Shown piece by piece: positions 13,920 through 22,945 of a stretch of DNA of 64,000 nt. Positions within the stretch are counted from its first letter, which is position 1. The number at the start of each line of letters is the position of its first letter. The position numbers and the translations under genes were made by a program. Origin of the DNA: Knoxdaviesia capensis (taxonomy: Eukaryota > Ascomycota > Sordariomycetes > Microascales > Gondwanamycetaceae). The stretch lies in NCBI GenBank assembly GCA_001510575.1, contig LNGK01000008.1:756340-820339 (forward strand), given 5' to 3'. A model generated the notes under the pieces. That model searched no databases. It was not told the origin of the DNA and saw only the letters and a program-made list of their open reading frames with translations.

Positions 13920-16035
13920 ATGAAGCTCAAGCCGTTTACAAGCATAACACGGTCCACAGTGACCCTGTTCGATATCAGGTTAGCCGGCTCCAATCCGATT
14001 TCACGTCATTTTTTTTCCCCTTTGCAACCACCCCGATCTTGCCACCTTCGAGCTCGTAACACATGTCGCACCACAACCGCAATTCGGCACTTTTTTTTTT
14101 CTGTTGTTCATCCCACGCTTAGCGGGACACCTGCTGTTTTCTGCCACTGCTCTGTCATCCCAGAACCTCACACTTTCGGACTTCGACGTTTACTAACAAA
14201 CCACTGCTTTCTTCACAATTAGACTCGATGATGATTTCCTCGTGTTTCGCGGCGGCGAACATGAGTCGTCCGGCCAAGTTGTTCGTGGCGTCGTTGTACT
14301 GTGTCTTTCGTCTGCCCTAAGGGTTGATGATATCCATGTCCAGCTTCTTGGCACTCTCCGGTTTAGCTGGAACGACAGACAGTACAATGGCATTGGCTCA
14401 CAACGTGTTGAGTTTGCAAAGAACATCCTCAGTATGCGGTCTGAGGATCTTGTTGGCGGTGGTGGAAAGAGCTCGGTTATGCCTGCTGGAAACTACGAGT
14501 GGCCATTTGAATTCAACCTTCCCGGAAGCACCTCCGAGAGCGTCGAGTGTATCCACGAAGCCAGCCTCACCTACAAGCTGAAGGCCACTATTACCCGCCA
14601 CAAGCTCGCCTCCGACGTGCACGCCTACAAGCGCCTCCGCGTCATCCGAACCCTAGATACCGCCTCGCTCGATTTCCTCCACTCCATGACTGTCGAGAAC
14701 ACCTGGCCGAACAAGATCGACTACTCCATCTCCATTCCCCAGAAGGCCGTTGTGTTCGGCACCACCGTCCCGCTCGAGATGCGGTTTACCCCCCTGCTCA
14801 AGGGACTTGAGATGGGCGAGATTAGTGCCCGCCTCGTCGAGATCCGGGAATGCGTCCTGGACAGCCCCCACGGTGTGCGGCCGCGCGAGCACCGGGTCGA
14901 GCGCGTTGTGCAGGACTGGAGCTGGGACGTGGTGAGAGAAGAGCATTGGCACGATACCATCGAGGAGTCGGGACAGGAGGGCTGGGTTATCGATCACAAG
15001 CTCCAGCTCCCCCGCCGGCTTCGCCAGTGCATCCAGGACCTGAATGTGCACGGAGTCAAGGTCCGCCACAAGATCAAGCTGACGGTGGCCTTGAAGAACC
15101 CTGATGGGCACGTTTCCGAACTGCGCGCCACGCTCCCCATCTCCATCTTTATCTCGCCCAACGTGCAGCTTGACGACCACGGCGATCTGGTCGACCAGAC
15201 TCCCGGAGTGGTGGCCGCCACCATGGAGACCTCGATTGCTCCTCCCGGTTACGGCGAGCACATGCTGGACCAGCTCTACGAAGATTCCGATTCTGTGCCG
15301 CTGGCTACCCCCGCGAACCAGTCCGCGGTCAACAGCCCCTTCTACGGCCAGTCGAGAGCGGTGTCTTCGGAAGACCTGCACCAGCTGATGATGTCGAATG
15401 CGTCGTTGAGCCCCGTTGTGGCTGCTGATCTCACTCACCGTCTGCAAGACCTCACTCGCGCCGCCGAGCCGCAGCGCTCGACGTCGTCCGCCTCGCTGGC
15501 ATCGATGGCGGCAGCCGCCAACGTCGGTCTGTCGCAGCTGCCTGAGAACGAGCCGGTGTCCGGCTTCACTTCCGGCCGCGTCTCCCCCGAGCACTGCGAC
15601 TTTGCCGACCTGAACGAGCTCAACCAGGTTCCCAGCTACGAGACCGCTGTGCGCACGCCGGCACGGTCTCGCGCCTTCACCGGCGGCGGCGCCACGCTGC
15701 CCGACTACCAGTCGGCGCTGAGCACCTCGCCTGCCGCCACTGCGCCATCTACTCCCCTGATGGCCCCGTCGGTGCTGTACGACGGCCTGAGCACGGTCGT
15801 GGAGGAGGACTCAGACCGCCGCCAACCCATGAGCCTGCCGGTGTCGCCCGGCCACAGCCGGCGGCCGTCGGGACACCTGCAGTCGTCGCATCTGACGCCG
15901 CGCATGCGGTCGGTGTCGATCACCTCGCTGCACCGGCTGCTCTCGATGGACCCTGTGGTGGGACACAGCCACGGAGCCCACAACAACAACAACTCGCACT
16001 CCAATAATGGAAGTGCGAATGTAATGCGGTGTTAG
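13920..16035 (+). CDS. creD: CreD-like arrestin-related ubiquitin ligase adaptor
   Basis: Two exons are inferred, 13,920-13,978 and 14,223-16,035, joined across a 244-bp GT..AG intron; the product is 623 residues. The join gives an unbroken FDIRLDDDF, and the short first exon supplies the start MKLKPF. An arrestin N-like domain covers roughly residues 15-165 and an arrestin C-like domain 185-335. The tail has the PY motifs expected to bind WW domains of the Nedd4/Rsp5 (HulA) ubiquitin ligase: PPGY at 360-363, VPSY at 489-492 and LPDY at 512-515. In Aspergillus, CreD works with HulA in permease ubiquitination and carbon catabolite repression. The tail after 340 is Ser/Pro/Ala-rich and looks disordered, with an Asn/His-rich end. 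Length and motif order fit the family; the precise cargo is not known from sequence. Confidence 0.9.
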
Positions 16036-16826
16036 AGAATCCGATATACTACCAACTCGGCTCTTCTTTCTATCAATTTCTCTTAATTTCTTCTAATTTC
16101 TTTTGTCATTTTCCCCCTCCATTCTAGATCACAATCGCATCATACCCATACAATTTGCATCTCCACTACTTCCCTTGCGTTGTTTTTCCTTATACACTCT
16201 ACTCTGCATACCAGGATGATCACATCCAACTTCATCACCAGTTGTTTTCTTTTGTCTCTGATGTCCATACTGGACCGGACTTTGGCGTTCCTGGCGGGGC
16301 TTCGTTTTTTTTTTCTTTCTTTTCTCGTTTCGTGTAGGAGGGTGGCTTTACGGGATTCGCACATAGATTACTACAGATCAGCACACTGACGGAGTTTCTT
16401 ATTTTCTTTTTTTTCTTGTCGTTGTTGTATATGCTCCCAGAAGCGGGAGACCATATTGCTTGCTTGTTTGCTTGCTTGCTATCTACATACAACTCTCATC
16501 TCCACTGAGAAATGTTCCTGGGAGGAGGGGCTTATTGTTTGTGTTTCTTAACGAAGGTTTACGGACTTTGTTTTCGTTTGTTTGATGAGGGCGTGGGAAA
16601 TAGAACTGGCCTTTCCGCCATGAGGATTATTTTTCATCTACCTTTTTCCACGTGTACACTTTTCTCATGTGCCGTGTGGTGTTTGCGTGAACTGCGTCGC
16701 TTCATGTTGACCACTAGTGGCGCCTGTTGTTAGGCCTGGCGGTTAACATCGTGGTGGGTTGTCTTTCTCCATCATCATAATGACGAGCATGTTCGGCTAT
16801 AACCAAATTTACAGCGTACACCTTTC
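16036..16826. other. creD 3' region and spacer before 5S genes
   Basis: T-rich sequence presumably holding the creD 3' untranslated region, followed by spacer. No further gene was recognised. Confidence 0.5.
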
Positions 16827-16945
16827 ACATACGACCATACCTTGTGGAAAACTCGGGGTCCCGTCCGCTCCCCCATAGATAAGCCACAAAGGGCCAGACC
16901 AGTACTCAGGTGGGTGACCACTGGGGAATCCCTGGTGTTGTATGT
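16827..16945 (+). rRNA. 5S ribosomal RNA, copy 1
   Basis: The 119-bp sequence has the fungal 5S landmarks in order: start ACATACGACCATA, GGAAAAC, the internal control region CCCGTCCGCT, GGTGGGTGACCAC, and closing GTTGTATGT that pairs with the 5' end. A run of seven Ts directly follows, as expected for RNA polymerase III. Helix II is formed by TTGTGG (16,842 region) with CCACAA (16,882 region). 5S genes are dispersed rather than linked to the large rDNA array in filamentous ascomycetes. Confidence 0.95.
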
Positions 16946-16951
16946 TTTTTT
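16945..16951 (+). terminator. Pol III T-run terminator of 5S copy 1
   Basis: Seven consecutive Ts begin at the final base of the mature 5S sequence, the normal RNA polymerase III stop. Confidence 0.8.
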
Positions 16952-17078
16952 GCGGTTTTTGTAGCCGGCTTACCAGTATGCCACCGCCTTTATTAGTTCA
17001 TATTTTATTTAATTTTATTTTTACCAGCCCACCACTCTACCAGATCCGATATAACCTCTTCTACCACATCCTCCCTTC

Positions 17079-17197
17079 ACATACGACCATACCCTACGGA
17101 AAACTCGGGGTCCCGTCCGCTCCCCCATAGATAAGCCGTAGAGGGCCGAACCAGTACTCAGGTGGGTGACCACTGGGGAATCCTCGGTGTTGTATGT
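17079..17197 (+). rRNA. 5S ribosomal RNA, copy 2
   Basis: A second 119-bp 5S gene, same strand, 133 bp after copy 1. It keeps all the landmarks of copy 1. Differences are concentrated where they preserve pairing: copy 1 pairs TTGTGG with CCACAA, copy 2 pairs CTACGG with CCGTAG. Both copies therefore look selected for structure. Its terminator is weaker: CTTTCATTTTT instead of an immediate T-run, so transcripts may read on a few bases. Both genes share the upstream motif C(C/T)TTCACATACG. Confidence 0.93.
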
Positions 17198-18239
17198 CTT
17201 TCATTTTTGTCTCTTTTGGCTTTGGCTTTCGGGGTTCCGGTCCTCTGCTCTGTGGCGAGTAAGTACTGGACAGAGAAACGGGGAGCGTTTCGTTTTGTGG
17301 GTGGCATTTGCCGGGTCTGTAGGATCTACACACATGCGCTGCAGGTTCCCCTCGAAAACACTCGATACCACCGTGCTGTGCGACCCATCGGCGGGCTATA
17401 GCAGGCTGGTGGTAAGGGCCGTCAACGTCAATCACACGGCGCCGGGCCGAAACATGGTCGGAATGTAGTTTCCTCTCTGGGCGGGACTGACTGAGGAATG
17501 GTGATTGCGCTTGAATGACATCAGTGTTTGGGAACTGACACGGGACACTTTTGGGGGGTTGGGCTCTTTTTTTTTTTTTTTTTTGGCGCACGGCGTTTGA
17601 TGGCGCTGCTGGCTTGTGGAATGGGAACAAGCAACCAGCCAGCCAGCCACTAAAAAGTGCAAACCCCGAGGAATGGCTTTGGCGGCCAGGAGAACTCGGT
17701 GCCCTGTCGTGTGTGGTCGTGGCCGGTTCCTGGAATAGTGCGAGTCTGGCTCAGGAGCTCACTCAGCGACTAGTTCCAGGTCTGCACGGAGACCGAAAAC
17801 GAGAGAAAACAAAAGCGTATAGGGCATGAAACGCATCCGAGTACGGACTGGGAGTCATTCAAGCCCCCAGATACCGAATTGGGCGATGAGATGAGATGAG
17901 ATGAGAGAGATACGATAGAGAACCCGCACCCCACTCTTTCGAATTGAAAAAGGACAGAGGAGGGAAGGTGCTGGCGGCGGTTGTTTCCATCCTATGTTCA
18001 GTGGGGTCGTCGCTTCCCCCCCTGCCCTCTGTCCCTCTTTCTTCTTCTCTTTCGCATTCTTTCTCGTTCTTGCACAGCTTTGTGGTCGTAGTTGCCGTCC
18101 ACAGACTTTCCGGCGGTCGCTCCTGCCTGGACAAAAACAGTTGGGGCAGAAAAGCGTGTACACTACGGGTGGGTGGAAAGTTTGACTACAACCCAATTTT
18201 GTTCTTTTTCATCTGATGATCCATCCATCGTGGGGAATT
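17198..18239. other. Spacer with simple repeats
   Basis: No gene recognised. It contains an 18-base T run (17,567-17,584) and four tandem GATGA units (17,885-17,905). Short open frames here are low in complexity. Confidence 0.5.
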
Positions 18240-18601
18240 AATTACTTTATAATTTCTTTCTTCTTTCCTCGTTCACGTTCATTTTTCTCCCCTTCCTCTT
18301 CTTCTTCCTCTCTCCACATCTTCTTCTCCTCCACATCCTTTTCGGCTTCTTTTTTTTTTTTTTTTTTATATCCTTTTCTTACTCTTCCGTGGTTTTGACA
18401 TCCTCTCTCATCTGTAGAAAAGATTCCCCAGTTATCTCTTAATACACATGCACTCACAGACCATTTCGTAACCCGAGCTCTCTCCATCTTCCATAACCTT
18501 TCGGGGGTCCCTGCGTGCTTGCTTCTCCCCCTGGTTTCCCACCAAACGAAACCCCCTCTCACCAATTCTAAAGCTTCCCCAAGCAAAAAGTCCAATCAGC
18601 T
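18240..18601 (+). promoter_or_regulatory. Pyrimidine-rich leader/promoter of SLM1
   Basis: Almost purely C/T sequence on the coding strand (TTCTTCTTCCTC and a 19-base T run near 18,350), then a mixed leader to the start codon at 18,602. Confidence 0.5.
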
Positions 18602-20399
18602 ATGGCAGCTCCGGTCGAGCTCCCGGCTCGCGCAGCGACAAATACCAGTGTGTTCAGCGATGATGCCATTCCGGACCTCGATCCCAATACTGTGAGTTTG
18701 TGTAACTGTTACACTGCGCGCGGTTTTTTTTCCTCTTCTCTTTTGCGCTTCAGGTGCTCCTTTGCGCCGCAATTGCGCCGGTGTCTGTTTGGAGGCGAAT
18801 ACCTGCTATTATGCGCCCGAATCGCTCGGGGTTCCCTACTAGATGTCACACATACTCTCACTTACCGCTTCTAACATGCTGTTTGTTTCGCTAGACCGCT
18901 GGCCTGCTTGCTGAGCGCCTCCAGGCGTGGAAGCATGCTGTGGGACACCTAGAAGAATATGCCGAGGCCGTTGAGAAAATCCACCGCGCTCATGCGAAGG
19001 AATATGAAAAGGCTCTCAAGGTATGTTTTATCTGTCGCCAACACACTCGACGTTCACCGCCCGCTGCTTTCGCCTTGCTAACGCGCGCCGTCCGTACTCA
19101 TAGGTCATCACAAATCCTCTGCGTGAAGCTCACCACTTTGACCCTAGCCTCAATGGCGTGTCTGGCTTCTTCGACAATCTCCGGCTAAATACCCAGTCGA
19201 TCATCAACACGAACATGGAGACCGAGCGCGCCATTAAGGGTTCGGTGCTGCCGATTCTTGACCGTCTGCACAAGGAGATCAAGCACAAGGCGAAGGAAAT
19301 GGCTGGCGGCGTCCAGAAAGGCGCTAAGGACGTCGAGAAGGCCCGGAACGTCACGCAGAAGCACATTGAGCTCCTCGGCCAGCGCACAGCTTCCTTCGAT
19401 ACGCTCGGCTCGAAGATCCCCGCCACCGAGGACCCGTATGTCTTGCGCCGCGGAGTCACTCACCGCCTGCACCGCCAGGTCCTCGAAGAGAACAACCACC
19501 GCAACGACCTGATCTCCGTGCAGGCCAGCTTCGCGCTGTTCGAGGCCCAGGTCATTGCGTCGATCCAGCAGGCCATCGAGGCCTTCACCCAACTCGTCGG
19601 CGGACAACAAGAGCGCGAGCGCATGCTCTTCACCGATGTCCTGGCCGCCATCCAGCGCGTCCCCCCGGATTTCGAGTGGAAGTCGTTTAACATGCGCTTC
19701 GCCGACCGCCTAGTGGACCCCGCCGAGAACCCGCGCTCTGTTGGCTCGATAGTATTCGCCAACATGCACCACACGGCCACGCGCCCGCTGATCGAGGGCA
19801 CGCTCGAGCGCAAGTCGCGCAACAAGCTCTCGTGGGGCTACCAGACTGCCTTTTACGTCGTCACGCCCGCGCGCTTCCTGCACGAGTTCAAGGACACCGA
19901 CGACATGCGCAACGACCCCAAGCCCGAGCTGAGCATCTACCTGCCCGAGGCCATCGTCGGCACCACCACCGGCGACAAGTTCACCGTCAAGGGCAAGGAT
20001 ACCAGCAAGAGCATCTCGAGCAAGCTGTCCGGCTCGTCCGAACTCAACTTCAAGGCCCACAGCGCCGCCGAGGCCCAGCGCTGGTTCGAGACCCTGCGCT
20101 CCGTCGCCGCCGCCCCCGCATCCGCCTCGCTCGCCTCGCCCACCTCTCCCGTGTCCCCCGTGTCCCCCGTCTCGCCGGTCTCGCCCATCGCCTCGTCGCC
20201 CGCGAGCCCCACGCTCGTGCCGACCCCGACCGGCCTGTCGATCAAGTCTGCAGGCCCGCTTGTGCCTGCGGCGCCCGCGTCGCCGGGTCATGCTGCGCAG
20301 GAAACGGGTGTTATCGGCGGTGCACCGGCCCCCGCGGCCGCTGTTGAGTTGGCGAGCCCGGCTATGGCGGCTGCTGTCGCTGCTACCACCAAGCAATGA
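18602..20399 (+). CDS. SLM1: SLM1-type F-BAR and PH domain protein
   Basis: Three exons are inferred, 18,602-18,691, 18,895-19,020 and 19,104-20,399, all joined in phase 0; the product is 503 residues. A helical F-BAR-like region spans about residues 35-285 (for example LLAERLQAWKHAVGHLEEY and charged heptad-like stretches). A PH domain spans about 300-410, starting at PLIEGTLERKSR and ending at the helix AAEAQRWFETL. Yeast Slm1/Slm2 bind phosphatidylinositol 4,5-bisphosphate at the plasma membrane near eisosomes and pass membrane stress to TORC2. The C-terminal 100 residues are Ala/Ser/Pro-rich with a tight SPVSPVSP repeat that could be a proline-directed phosphorylation region. Assignment to the Slm family is firm; the upstream signal is inferred from yeast. 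Confidence 0.9.
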
Positions 20400-20799
20400 A
20401 TTGGCACATAGCACGCACGTCCGTGCACGGCCTCAGCGAGTGGTTGAGGTCTCGTTGATGCCTCCATCTTTCCTCATATCGCTCTTCTTCATATATATAT
20501 AGTTTTCCCATTTACTCTTTTTTTTCTTCTCTCTTGGGGAAGTCTGCTAACCAATGGCCGTCGTCTTGTCGCGTTGGATACCTTTTTGTCTTTGGTGTTA
20601 TTTTATTGCCATCAGGGCTTGGCATACGGTCGACCCTATAATTCACGCTGTTCTTATGCCTTTTCTTTTTGCGTCTTGGAGAGCAACTTGAGATTCACGA
20701 GTGCATGGGAAATATAATTTGGGGACAGTCTTGTTTATTACTTTCTTCAGCTTCTTTAGCTATTGCTTGACTTCCGAGCTACGTGAGACGCAGTAGTCT
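20400..20799. other. SLM1 3' region
   Basis: T-rich DNA with a short TATATATA stretch near 20,492, presumably the SLM1 3' untranslated region. It converges with the 3' end of the snoRNA host transcript from the other strand. Confidence 0.4.
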
Positions 20800-21061
20800 C
20801 AAAAGAAAGACGAATCCACGAAGTCCTTCTACCATGGCGTACACACAAACACATGCTCCTGGATAGAGAATACTATTGAGTGATACCTTGGATGCCAACG
20901 GTCGGGTTTACAGACTAGTACTTACCTTTCGCATCGACGATTCCGGAGAAGCGTAGAAGTATCAGAGAGATTGTGGAACCTGAAGGAGACTTTAGTTAGA
21001 AACTGTAGACTCAACTAATCAACGCATCATATGGATGTGAGCAGGAAAGTGCAAGACCGTG

Positions 21062-21157
21062 ACGTATCAGTTCCAAAAGGTATGCCCTGTCAAAGGCGAT
21101 ATCATCATAGCATATGGCTAAGTTGACCGTCGTGAAAATTTTAAGTCATCATTGGAG
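21062..21157 (-). ncRNA. snR73: Box C/D snoRNA, snR73-like (25S C2959)
   Basis: C box TGATGA lies at 21,146-21,151 and D box CTGA at 21,067-21,070. The guide CACGACGGTC (plus-strand 21,125-21,134) is complementary to the universal 25S segment GACCGUCGUG. With D' box CTTA, the fifth base pairs with the first C of GACC, which is C2959 in yeast 25S, the snR73 target. A TGATGAT lies in the middle and may be the C' box. It sits in the sixth, last snoRNA-bearing intron of the host gene. Confidence 0.9.
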
Positions 21158-21372
21158 ACGGTCTTGCATGGGGTTGTAGGGGAAAACGGTGTGTTGAGAG
21201 ATGAGTCGAAGAGGGATGGGTACTCACAATTCCTTCATGTCTGGCTTGGCAAGCTCATATCCAGGCTGTAGTGGAGATTACAAAGAGTGTCTGCGGATTT
21301 GGTCAGTCCATCGGCTTTCTTGTGGGTGCGCAAGCTGGTCGGATAGACAAGCAAGGGAGTCAAGAAGGTGGT

Positions 21373-21468
21373 ATGGATCAGAAAGACGTAGTGTCAAGAT
21401 TTCTCGTCTTGGCCTTGCGGCTCGGACATATGCTTGTCATTGTTCTTATATTCGGCTCATCATAGGAA
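21373..21468 (-). ncRNA. snR74: Box C/D snoRNA, snR74-like (18S A28)
   Basis: C box TGATGA lies at 21,457-21,462 and D box CTGA at 21,378-21,381. The guide GACAAGCATATG (plus-strand 21,427-21,438) is complementary to 18S CAUAUGCUUGUC near the 5' end of the rRNA. With D' box CCGA (21,422-21,425), the fifth base pairs with A28 in yeast numbering, the target of snR74 and of vertebrate U27. The stretch before the D box (ACACTACGTCTTT) has no target I recognise. Confidence 0.9.
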
Positions 21469-21599
21469 AACCGTTTGACTCGGGTGGCAGCCGCGGGTGG
21501 AACGTACATGGAATGAGAGAGGTTGAAACTGGCGAAGCAATCTTGTTAGCAGCTTGTCAAACACCTGGAGAAATCGTACGAAATCAAGTATGCATGGTA

Positions 21600-21693
21600 A
21601 CAATTCAGAAATGCATGAATGGAAAATTTTAATGGTTTGTCTGCATCGGGAAGCCCGGATAAGACTCGTCATCTAAAAAACTCATCATTGGAA
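21600..21693 (-). ncRNA. snR75: Box C/D snoRNA, snR75-like (25S G2288) with second guide
   Basis: C box TGATGA lies at 21,682-21,687 and D box CTGA at 21,605-21,608. The first guide TTAGATGACGAG (plus-strand 21,665-21,676) pairs 12 bases with 25S CUCGUCAUCUAA. With D' box CTTA, the fifth base falls on the G of CUCG, which is G2288 in yeast. The second guide CCATTCATGC (21,613-21,622) pairs 10 bases with 25S GCAUGAAUGG, and the fifth base from the D box falls on its first G, about 19 bases downstream of the first site. Yeast snR75 is not known to me to carry that second guide. Confidence 0.88.
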
Positions 21694-21861
21694 ATGGGAG
21701 GGGGAGTTGTAGGTGTCATTGGGAGAAGCTTACAGAATCAAGTTCGATGCTTAACGTATCGGGGCAATCTACAAAAGGACACTACAAATGCCTTTGGAGA
21801 TTTGTTAGCATGTCGGCCAACACACCAAGGTGCATGTGAAATATCAACAGGTGTTAAGACA

Positions 21862-21973
21862 TCTTGTCAGTGGGCGAGGTTTTCTAGGCCTGCCGCAAAA
21901 GGCGTTATCTTGCTCATGTTACCGGAAACCCTTTTGGGCACCGTCAGAGCCCAGTGCCACTTCATCATTCAGA
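21862..21973 (-). ncRNA. snR76: Box C/D snoRNA, snR76-like (25S C2197)
   Basis: C box ATGATGA covers 21,962-21,968. An internal CTGA (D') lies at 21,944-21,947 and a terminal CTGA at 21,867-21,870. The guide GCACTGGGC (21,949-21,957) is complementary to 25S GCCCAGUGC. The fifth base upstream of D' falls on the C that counts out to C2197 in yeast 25S, the snR76 target. At about 110 bases it is longer than the others, so the 3' end is less sure. The second guide position has no target I recognise. Confidence 0.85.
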
Positions 21974-22094
21974 TGTGATTGTACTCGATGATCGATGTGA
22001 TGGGGGGAGGTATACATCTAGGAACATACTGTGTGGGCGGTTAGCTGTCTTGTGTTCCAAAGCTTTGATATAAACATCACGATAGAACATAAGT

Positions 22095-22187
22095 AGTGAT
22101 CAGAAACAGCCAATTTTTCTCGTCAATGGTGTAAACCTCAGCCGGTAATTCCATGCGTATGAGATAAAAAAAGAATCATCAGGGACA
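22095..22187 (-). ncRNA. snR77: Box C/D snoRNA, snR77-like (18S U578)
   Basis: C box TGATGAT lies at 22,175-22,181, an exact internal D' box CTGA at 22,138-22,141, and D box CTGA at 22,100-22,103. The guide TGGAATTACCG (22,143-22,153) is complementary to the universal 18S segment CGGUAAUUCCA. The fifth base before D' pairs with the U that is U578 in yeast, the snR77 target. It sits in intron 2 of the host gene. The sequence upstream of the D box has no target that I recognise. Confidence 0.9.
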
Positions 22188-22379
22188 TAAGTGCAAGTGT
22201 ATGTGGTGGTGGTGGAGCTTACCATTTACAAACAACGAACAGGAAGAATTTTTCACCACACCCCGTTTACGCGGTCAACTTTCGAGCCTGGACACACGAC
22301 ACAGATGTTAGTTCAAACAGTTCCAAGCTGAAGCTTCTTGCCGTGTATGAGAAGAATCAATGTCCTGCTCCAATGTGTA

Positions 22380-22466
22380 TTGGTTCAGACTGACGTGTAA
22401 AAGTAGTTTCATTCCAAGAGGTCAAAGACTCTAGTTTGATTGCGGTTTGCTGTTGTCATCAGGTTG
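22380..22466 (-). ncRNA. snR78: Box C/D snoRNA, snR78-like with added snR72 guide
   Basis: C box TGATGA lies at 22,456-22,461 and D box CTGA at 22,385-22,388. The first guide, CAAACTAGAGTC (22,427-22,438), is complementary to 25S rRNA GACUCUAGUUUG. With a D' box TTGA, the fifth base upstream pairs with the U known in yeast as U2421, the snR78 target. The second guide, ACACGTCAG next to the D box, matches CUGACG of 25S and puts the fifth base on A876, the yeast snR72 target; pairing is eight base pairs, one A-C mismatch, then three more. So one molecule appears to do both jobs. rRNA sequences and numbering are from memory of yeast rRNA. Confidence 0.85.
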
Positions 22467-22723
22467 GAGAGAGGGAAACAGGAAAAAGTAATTGAAGTTT
22501 TTCAATTAAAACACCGCCAGGGAAACTTACCAGTAAAAACGGTACGCAACTGCAACTACTGTACATCGCGGCGACAATCACTGGGATTGATGGTGAAGGT
22601 GAAAGTTCTGAGGAGAGAGGAAAAGTTGGTTGTGTGGAGTTGATAGGAAAAAAATTCAGGATTTTAAAGGCACAAAAATTTGAAGTGGGCCCAGAATTCC
22701 TTAGTCATTGGTGATTCATCCAC

Positions 22724-22733
22724 GTCACGTGAC
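22724..22733. promoter_or_regulatory. Palindrome GTCACGTGAC between divergent genes
   Basis: A perfect 10-bp palindrome with a CACGTG core lies between the snoRNA host gene (minus) and the Fpg gene (plus), roughly 90 bp from the first and 210 bp from the second start. CACGTG is the binding core of Cbf1-type bHLH factors in fungi. Its use for either gene is inferred from position only. Confidence 0.5.
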
Positions 22734-22945
22734 TTGGCGTTTGTGCCGTGACTGTGATTCGCGTGAGGACGCCAGGCTGATCACGAAGATTTCTCGCTTT
22801 GTACGAACTTTCTGATGCTGGTCTAGATTCGTTTTTAGCAAGTTGCCAATTCCTGTTCTTTTTGAATCTGGTTTATTGCTGTTGTCTTGTTACGTTGCAT
22901 ACATCGCGGTCAAGCCGACATTGAAGCGGGCGCAAATGCACCAGA

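Larger units (their letters stand above)
20800..22640 (-). ncRNA. Spliced snoRNA host gene (non-coding)
   Basis: No sustained open frame exists here, but the minus strand reads as a multi-intron transcript. Donors include GTAAGTTTCC (22,530), GTAAGCTCC (22,222), GTAAGCTTC (about 21,730), GTACGTTCC (about 21,508), GTGAGTACC (about 21,219) and GTAAGTACT (20,935). Acceptors with nearby CTAAC-type branch sites include GTGTCCAG (22,288), CCACACAG (22,029) and TATCCAG (20,859). Each of six introns carries one box C/D snoRNA, with its C box tens of bases inside the intron (about 43-69 where I measured); the last intron (20,859-20,935) carries none. Exons are short (roughly 13-70 bases). A frame from the likely first ATG stops after about 18 codons, so the spliced RNA is probably not translated. 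The 5' end and the smallest exons (around 22,016-22,028) are uncertain. This resembles intron-encoded snoRNA host genes known in other filamentous ascomycetes. Confidence 0.8.

Noticed and set aside
14653..15594. 313-residue frame on the minus strand
   Set aside because: Antisense shadow of the creD coding exon, created by its GC-rich third positions.
19710..20414. 234-residue Gly/Arg-rich minus-strand frame
   Set aside because: Antisense shadow of the SLM1 last exon, including the reverse of its Ser-Pro-Val repeat.
21201..21978. Plus-strand frames of 143 and 119 residues
   Set aside because: They lie over the snoRNA-bearing introns on the opposite strand and show no protein motif.
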